Shown one piece after another: positions 60,129 to 64,000 of a stretch of 64,000 nt of DNA. The first letter of the stretch is position 1, and every line of letters begins with the position of its first letter. The position numbers were made by a program, and so were the translations under genes. Under the pieces are notes generated by a model, which did no database searches, was not told the origin of the DNA, and saw nothing but the letters and a program-made list of their open reading frames with translations. The DNA comes from Gymnopus androsaceus JB14 (lineage: Eukaryota > Basidiomycota > Agaricomycetes > Agaricales > Omphalotaceae), in the NCBI GenBank assembly GCA_009733575.1, contig ML769580.1, forward strand, positions 62,001-126,000, in the 5' to 3' direction.

Positions 60129-63100
60129 CTCCGGATGCTCTACCCACATGATGCCACTCACTGACGAACTCAGGAATCAATGGGAGATTCCAATGCGAGT
60201 CATTCAAGCCGCTAACGCGGAAACCTTCACGGCAAACATCTCCGGCACACTCCATCTCGATCTCCCCACACATGGACATGAAGTCCAGACGCTAAAGCTC
60301 CATCACACGCTTCTATGTCCAGACACTCCCAACACACTCATATCACTGGGAAAACTCGATGATGATGGTTATGCCATCCACACCGCAAATAGTAAAATGA
60401 CGATCAGAGATTGCCAGGGGAAACTCGTGGGAGTTATCCCAAAGACTAACAGACAATACCAGATCCCATCACAGGAACATGCTTATTCAACTAAGATCAG
60501 CAGATTGGTATCTCTTTATGAGGCACACTGCATCTTAGGTCACCTCAACTATGCTTACGTGAAGCATATGTTCCGAGACAACCAGGTTCGTGGAACCGGA
60601 TTGGATCCGAAGCAAATGGACAAACCAGAATGCCACGTTTGTATACTTGGGAAAGCATCCAGGTATCCTATCACTCAGGTGTGATCATCTCCACGTGCGG
60701 AGAATTTTGGAGACATTTTCCACATGGACGTGTGGGGACCATCACAAGTCAGGACGGTAAACCATTGCACTTACATGCTGACTCTAGTTGACGAAGCAAC
60801 TGATTGGTTGGAGGAACCCCAAATGAAGTCAAAGGACAAATCATTCGCACAGTATGTGGTTCTCCAAACAGGTCTCCAAACACAGTATGGCACAACTGTC
60901 AAAGTTCTCCACTCTGATCGAGGAGGGGAATTTCTCAGTAATGAATTCATGGCATATCTGGAACGCATTGGGACATGATGACGTCTCACAGTACACAACA
61001 CCCCGGAACACAATGATATAGCGGAACGCGCACATCGAACGTTGCTTAATGCAGTTCGAAGTCTTTTGATCTCATCAGGACTCACAAAATGGCTTTGGGG
61101 ATTCATGATGAAATATGCGGTATATGTGTGGAATAGGATGCCAAGGAAAGCCATTGGAATGGCCACTCCATACGAGAAATGGTTTGGTATTAAACCAGAC
61201 ATTACTAATCTTTGAATCTTCGGCAGCATTGTTTATGTTAAACAAGAAAAGGAACCCGGCAAATTGGAACCACAGGCCCAGGAAGGACGCTGGATAGGAC
61301 TCAAACCCGAATCGAATGGTCACTACATCTACTGGCCAACACGTCACACTGTCACGACAGAGAGGAACATAGTTTTCTCTGACAGGCAGATCCAACCCGT
61401 TGAAGGGGAGGATGGAAATTTGGGAAATTTAGAAACATCGGTCACTGAGTCAGAACAGCCTGTCATACCAGTTCCAGAAGAGATTGCCAAACCAATTGCA
61501 CCAGATGAAGTATCTGGGAAACGAGTCAGACGACCCACCAAGAAGATCAGTTACGTCATTGAAGGACTTGGAGAAGGAAGTGATGAGTTGCAACATCTTA
61601 CCACATCTCTAGGTCAGGTAACATCAGAAATTGAATCTGATCCTTTATCTGTTGCAGAAGCTATGTGACAACCTGACAGCTCCAAATGGTACAATGCCAT
61701 GAAGGACGAAATCTCCAGACTCCAGGAGCATGGAACCTATACAATTGTTACTCCACCTCCAGATGCAAATATTCTCACATCCAAATGAGTCTATCAGACC
61801 AAGAAGGATGAACGAGGTCACGTTACAGGACATTGAGCTCGTCTTGTTGTACGTGGATTTAATCAGATCCCAGACGTTGACTACTTCCCAGACGAAACCT
61901 TTGCATCTGTCGCAAAACTTGCATCAGCCTGTGCTATACTCAGCATTGGAGCTGAGAAGAGCATGATTATTCACCAAATGGATGTGAAATCAGCCTACCT
62001 TTACGGGAAATTGGATGACAATGAGCGCATTTTTGTGAAGGCACCTCTAGGCATTGATATAGGGGTAAAACCAGGGCAAACTTTATGGCTTAAACTCGCA
62101 CTTTACGGACTTAAACAAGCTGGTCAACGATGGTACATGCGATTCAGGGAAATCATGACCCAACTGGGATTTAAACAGTCTGATTTTGATCATGCTGTTT
62201 TCTATTGCACTAATCCCTTCACCATCATTTTCATACATGTTGACAACATGACATTGGTTACCAAAACCCTGGGCATCATGGAGAAACTGAAGAAAGATAT
62301 TGGGGCCATAATCGAAGTTGTTGATTCCAGAGAAATCCATTGGCTACTTGGGATCGAGATCCAAAGATCTCTCCATAATAGGACAATTCAACTATCCCAG
62401 CGGTCATACATTGACGCCATACTTTCTTGCTATGGATTCTCAGATATAAAACCACTCTCTATTCCCTTCGATCCCCACATCCACCTCACCAAAGACCAAT
62501 CACCCAAAACGGTCAAGGATATCGCTTTCATGTGTGACAAACCCTACAGAGAGGCCCTTGGCGCTCTCCAGTAATTATCCGTCGCTACGAGACCTGACAT
62601 CATGTATGCAGTCTCTATCCTTGCTTGCTTTTCACAAAACCCCGGCATCACTCATTGGAATGGTGTACGCCGTGTCTACACCTATCTCAAATACACCCGA
62701 GACTTTTGGCTCAATACGAGCAACCAGGAGACAGTCCAAGGCTATACGGATGCGGATGGTATGTCCCAAGAAGATCAACATGCTATTTCCGGGTACGTTT
62801 TTATGTTGAATGGCGGAGCAGTATCTTGGTTGTTGAAACGACAGGATACCATTTCTTTATCCACCACGGAAGCCGAGTATATCGCTTTGACACATGCAGC
62901 AAAGGAAGCGATCTGGCTTAGGAATCTTTTAGCGGAAATCTTTGGTCCAATTACTCATGCGATCCCTATCATGTCAGACAATCAGTCCGCCATCACATTG
63001 GCGAAGGATGATTGTTTTCATGCCAGGACCAAACACATTGATATCCGATACCACTTCATCCGCTATGTCATTGAGGAAGGTAAAATTCGTCTTACTTACT

Positions 63101-63225
63101 GCCCTACCAAAAACATGATGGCAGACATCTTCACCAAAGCCTTACCTTCAATGAAAGCCAAACACTTCGCAGCATCCATGGTAAATCTAGGGCACGTTTT
63201 CTTAAGAAAGTTGTTTTATACTTAA
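60013..63225 (+). pseudogene. Copia 2 pol: protease, integrase, RT, RNase H with many stops
   Basis: The order is protease (DSGCSTHM); the integrase zinc region (HCILGH...ECHVCILGKA); integrase core (FHMDVWGP, LHSDRGGEF and a conserved E in NDIAERAHRTL); RT (MDVKSAYLYGKL, YGLKQAGQRW, HVDNM, LLGIEIQ); and RNase H (TDADG, STTEAEYIALTHAAKEAIW, DNQSA, HIDIRYHFIR). Stops lie at 60682, 60976, 60979, 61213, 61666, 61786, 61834 and 62572. The RT box reads VDNM where catalysis needs VDDM (AAC at 62245-62247 for GAC). The element cannot mobilise itself. Confidence 0.85.
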
Positions 63226-63649
63226 GGATACTTAAGTATGTTCTCAAGCAACGTTCTTCACCTTTGAGTAAATTATATATTCAACTTGCTCAGACTTTAC
63301 TTTACTCAGGTACTTCAGATTCTTTAAGGTTTCTATTTACTTGAGTACACTGTTTAGAAAGTACTTGAGCAGCTATCTGAGTAAAGAAAGTATTGAAGAT
63401 ATAGTAAAGAAGAAGTAGTAGAGCAAAGAAAGTATGAAGAAAGATACTTGAGTATTCTACTCAGAAGGTAGTTGAGAAAGTATATAAGTAGAGAAAGTAT
63501 ATAAGTAGAGAAAGTATCTAAGTAGAGAAAGTACCCAAGAATAGTAAAGAAAGTATGACGAAAAAGTCATAGAGAAAAATCACAAGATACTGAGAATTTT
63601 GTTTAAGTAAACAAAGTACTAGAGAAAGTACTCAAGAACAGAAAAGTGC
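63226..63649. repeat. AT/purine-rich region with AGAGAAAGTA direct repeats
   Basis: Directly follows the Copia 2 pol stop. It contains many copies of AAAGTA and ACTTGAGTA, including about four tandem units of AGAGAAAGTATATAAGT type (63466-63560). No LTR sequence is found, so this segment has replaced or separated the right LTR. Confidence 0.55.
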
Positions 63650-64000
63650 TCAACCACGGTTTTTGCCACGCTTTCTCTGTGTACCATTGGTTCCATCATT
63701 GTCTGCTTCGGTCTGCTCAATTTTTTGCTTGCTGCGACAAAGGGATGTGTGCGTGGTGTCCACTTGTTCATCCTGAACAACCTGTGCCTTGCGTTCCCGC
63801 GGTTTCTACGCACCCGCACCCTTCTTTCCATTCGTCTTCGTAATGTCTGTGCCAACATTGCCCTCGGGATCTGGACCGCTGGAAGCTCCGGCGTCTGTGT
63901 GATTCATGCAGACATTGGCATCGGCGTCCGGGGCTGTGAATTTCGTTTCAGCGTCGAGCGGCTCAGTATCCTCCGCTTCGTCCATCCAATCTTCACCTTC
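63650..64000 (-). pseudogene. Partial acidic/basic C-terminal frame at window edge
   Basis: A minus-strand frame entering from the right edge. It is acidic and Asp/Thr-rich at first (EDWMDEAEDTEPLDAE), then basic, ending TQRKRGKNRG at 63650. A TAG at 63806-63808 interrupts it where a C-to-T change of CAG would explain the stop. No family was recognised. It could be the end of another transposon protein, as its position suggests, or of an ordinary gene outside the window. Confidence 0.3.

Larger units (their letters stand above)
57880..63225 (+). mobile_element. Copia retrotransposon 2, degenerate
   Basis: The left LTR begins TGTTGGAATATC at 57880 and runs to about 58240, just before GGTTATGGGCCCCGG, a likely primer-binding site. 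Gag, protease, integrase, reverse transcriptase and RNase H follow in the Copia order up to 63225. No right LTR is seen, because unrelated AT-rich repeat sequence begins just after the pol end. At least seven internal stops make the copy inactive. Confidence 0.85.

Noticed and set aside
60100..60130. Programmed +1 frameshift between Copia 2 gag and pol at a T run
   Set aside because: Copia elements normally use one frame. The copy is clearly degenerate, and one extra T explains the shift.
1..64000. tRNA or rRNA genes
   Set aside because: No convincing tRNA B-box with matching acceptor stem and no rRNA-like conserved stretch was seen by eye. A tRNA covariance search would be needed to exclude them.

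Overview
The window comes from a filamentous basidiomycete, most likely an Agaricomycete. Genes are split by many short (about 45-60 bp) GT-AG introns. The gene families point the same way: a secreted GH10 xylanase with a fungal CBM1, a DUF6534 seven-helix protein, a spherulin-4 family protein, KRE9-like secreted proteins, MLKL-like helical death-domain proteins, Copia retrotransposons and a KDZ DNA transposon. A 25-N assembly gap lies at 38600-38624.

Left part (1-24.7 kb): a segmental-duplication field. A unit made of an unidentified Ser/Thr-rich region plus an MLKL-like gene occurs three times on the minus strand (MLKL copies near 0.7-2.4, 6.5-8.2 and 20.8-22.4 kb). Two of the copies continue into a cyclin C gene (2.9-4.2 and 22.8-24.2 kb). 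Both cyclin C copies carry lesions, but at different places. An SDHAF4-like gene follows the first. Between them lies a tandem duplication of about 5 kb (8.4-13.7 and 13.8-18.4 kb), each copy holding a DUF6534 membrane protein and a divergent small membrane protein. The second small-protein copy is broken.

Middle part (18.5-38 kb): two KRE9-like secreted-protein genes, a decayed ABCC-type transporter that has lost its first nucleotide-binding domain, a GH10 xylanase, a spherulin-4-like gene with one frameshift, and an apparently intact RIB3 (DHBP synthase, riboflavin pathway). The last two are transcribed divergently.

Right part (38.6-63.6 kb): a transposon nest. The 3' half of one Copia element (RT-RNase H plus LTR) ends exactly where a 16-kb KDZ element begins (about 40575-56566). 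The KDZ element has inverted termini of about 0.9 kb. Each terminus carries nine copies of a 50-bp partly palindromic repeat. The left arm (minus strand) encodes a KDZ transposase with a CxC1-type cysteine cluster, a small accessory protein, and a protein of about 1,100 residues laid out like transcription elongation factor SPT5 (acidic N-terminus, NGN-like region, KOW motifs). The right arm (plus strand) encodes a long acidic and proline-rich protein, part of which resembles the small accessory protein. The two arms diverge from a region holding a 0.2-kb inverted repeat rich in TGACGTCA palindromes. A TA-flanked MITE-like element with TTAGGG repeats sits inside the right-arm gene. To the right lies a duplicated 5' half of the xylanase gene, cut by a second Copia element. 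That Copia is dead, with many stops of the kind made by C-to-T change and an Asp-to-Asn change in the reverse-transcriptase catalytic box.

The most notable object is the KDZ element carrying an SPT5-like gene and its paired accessory proteins.
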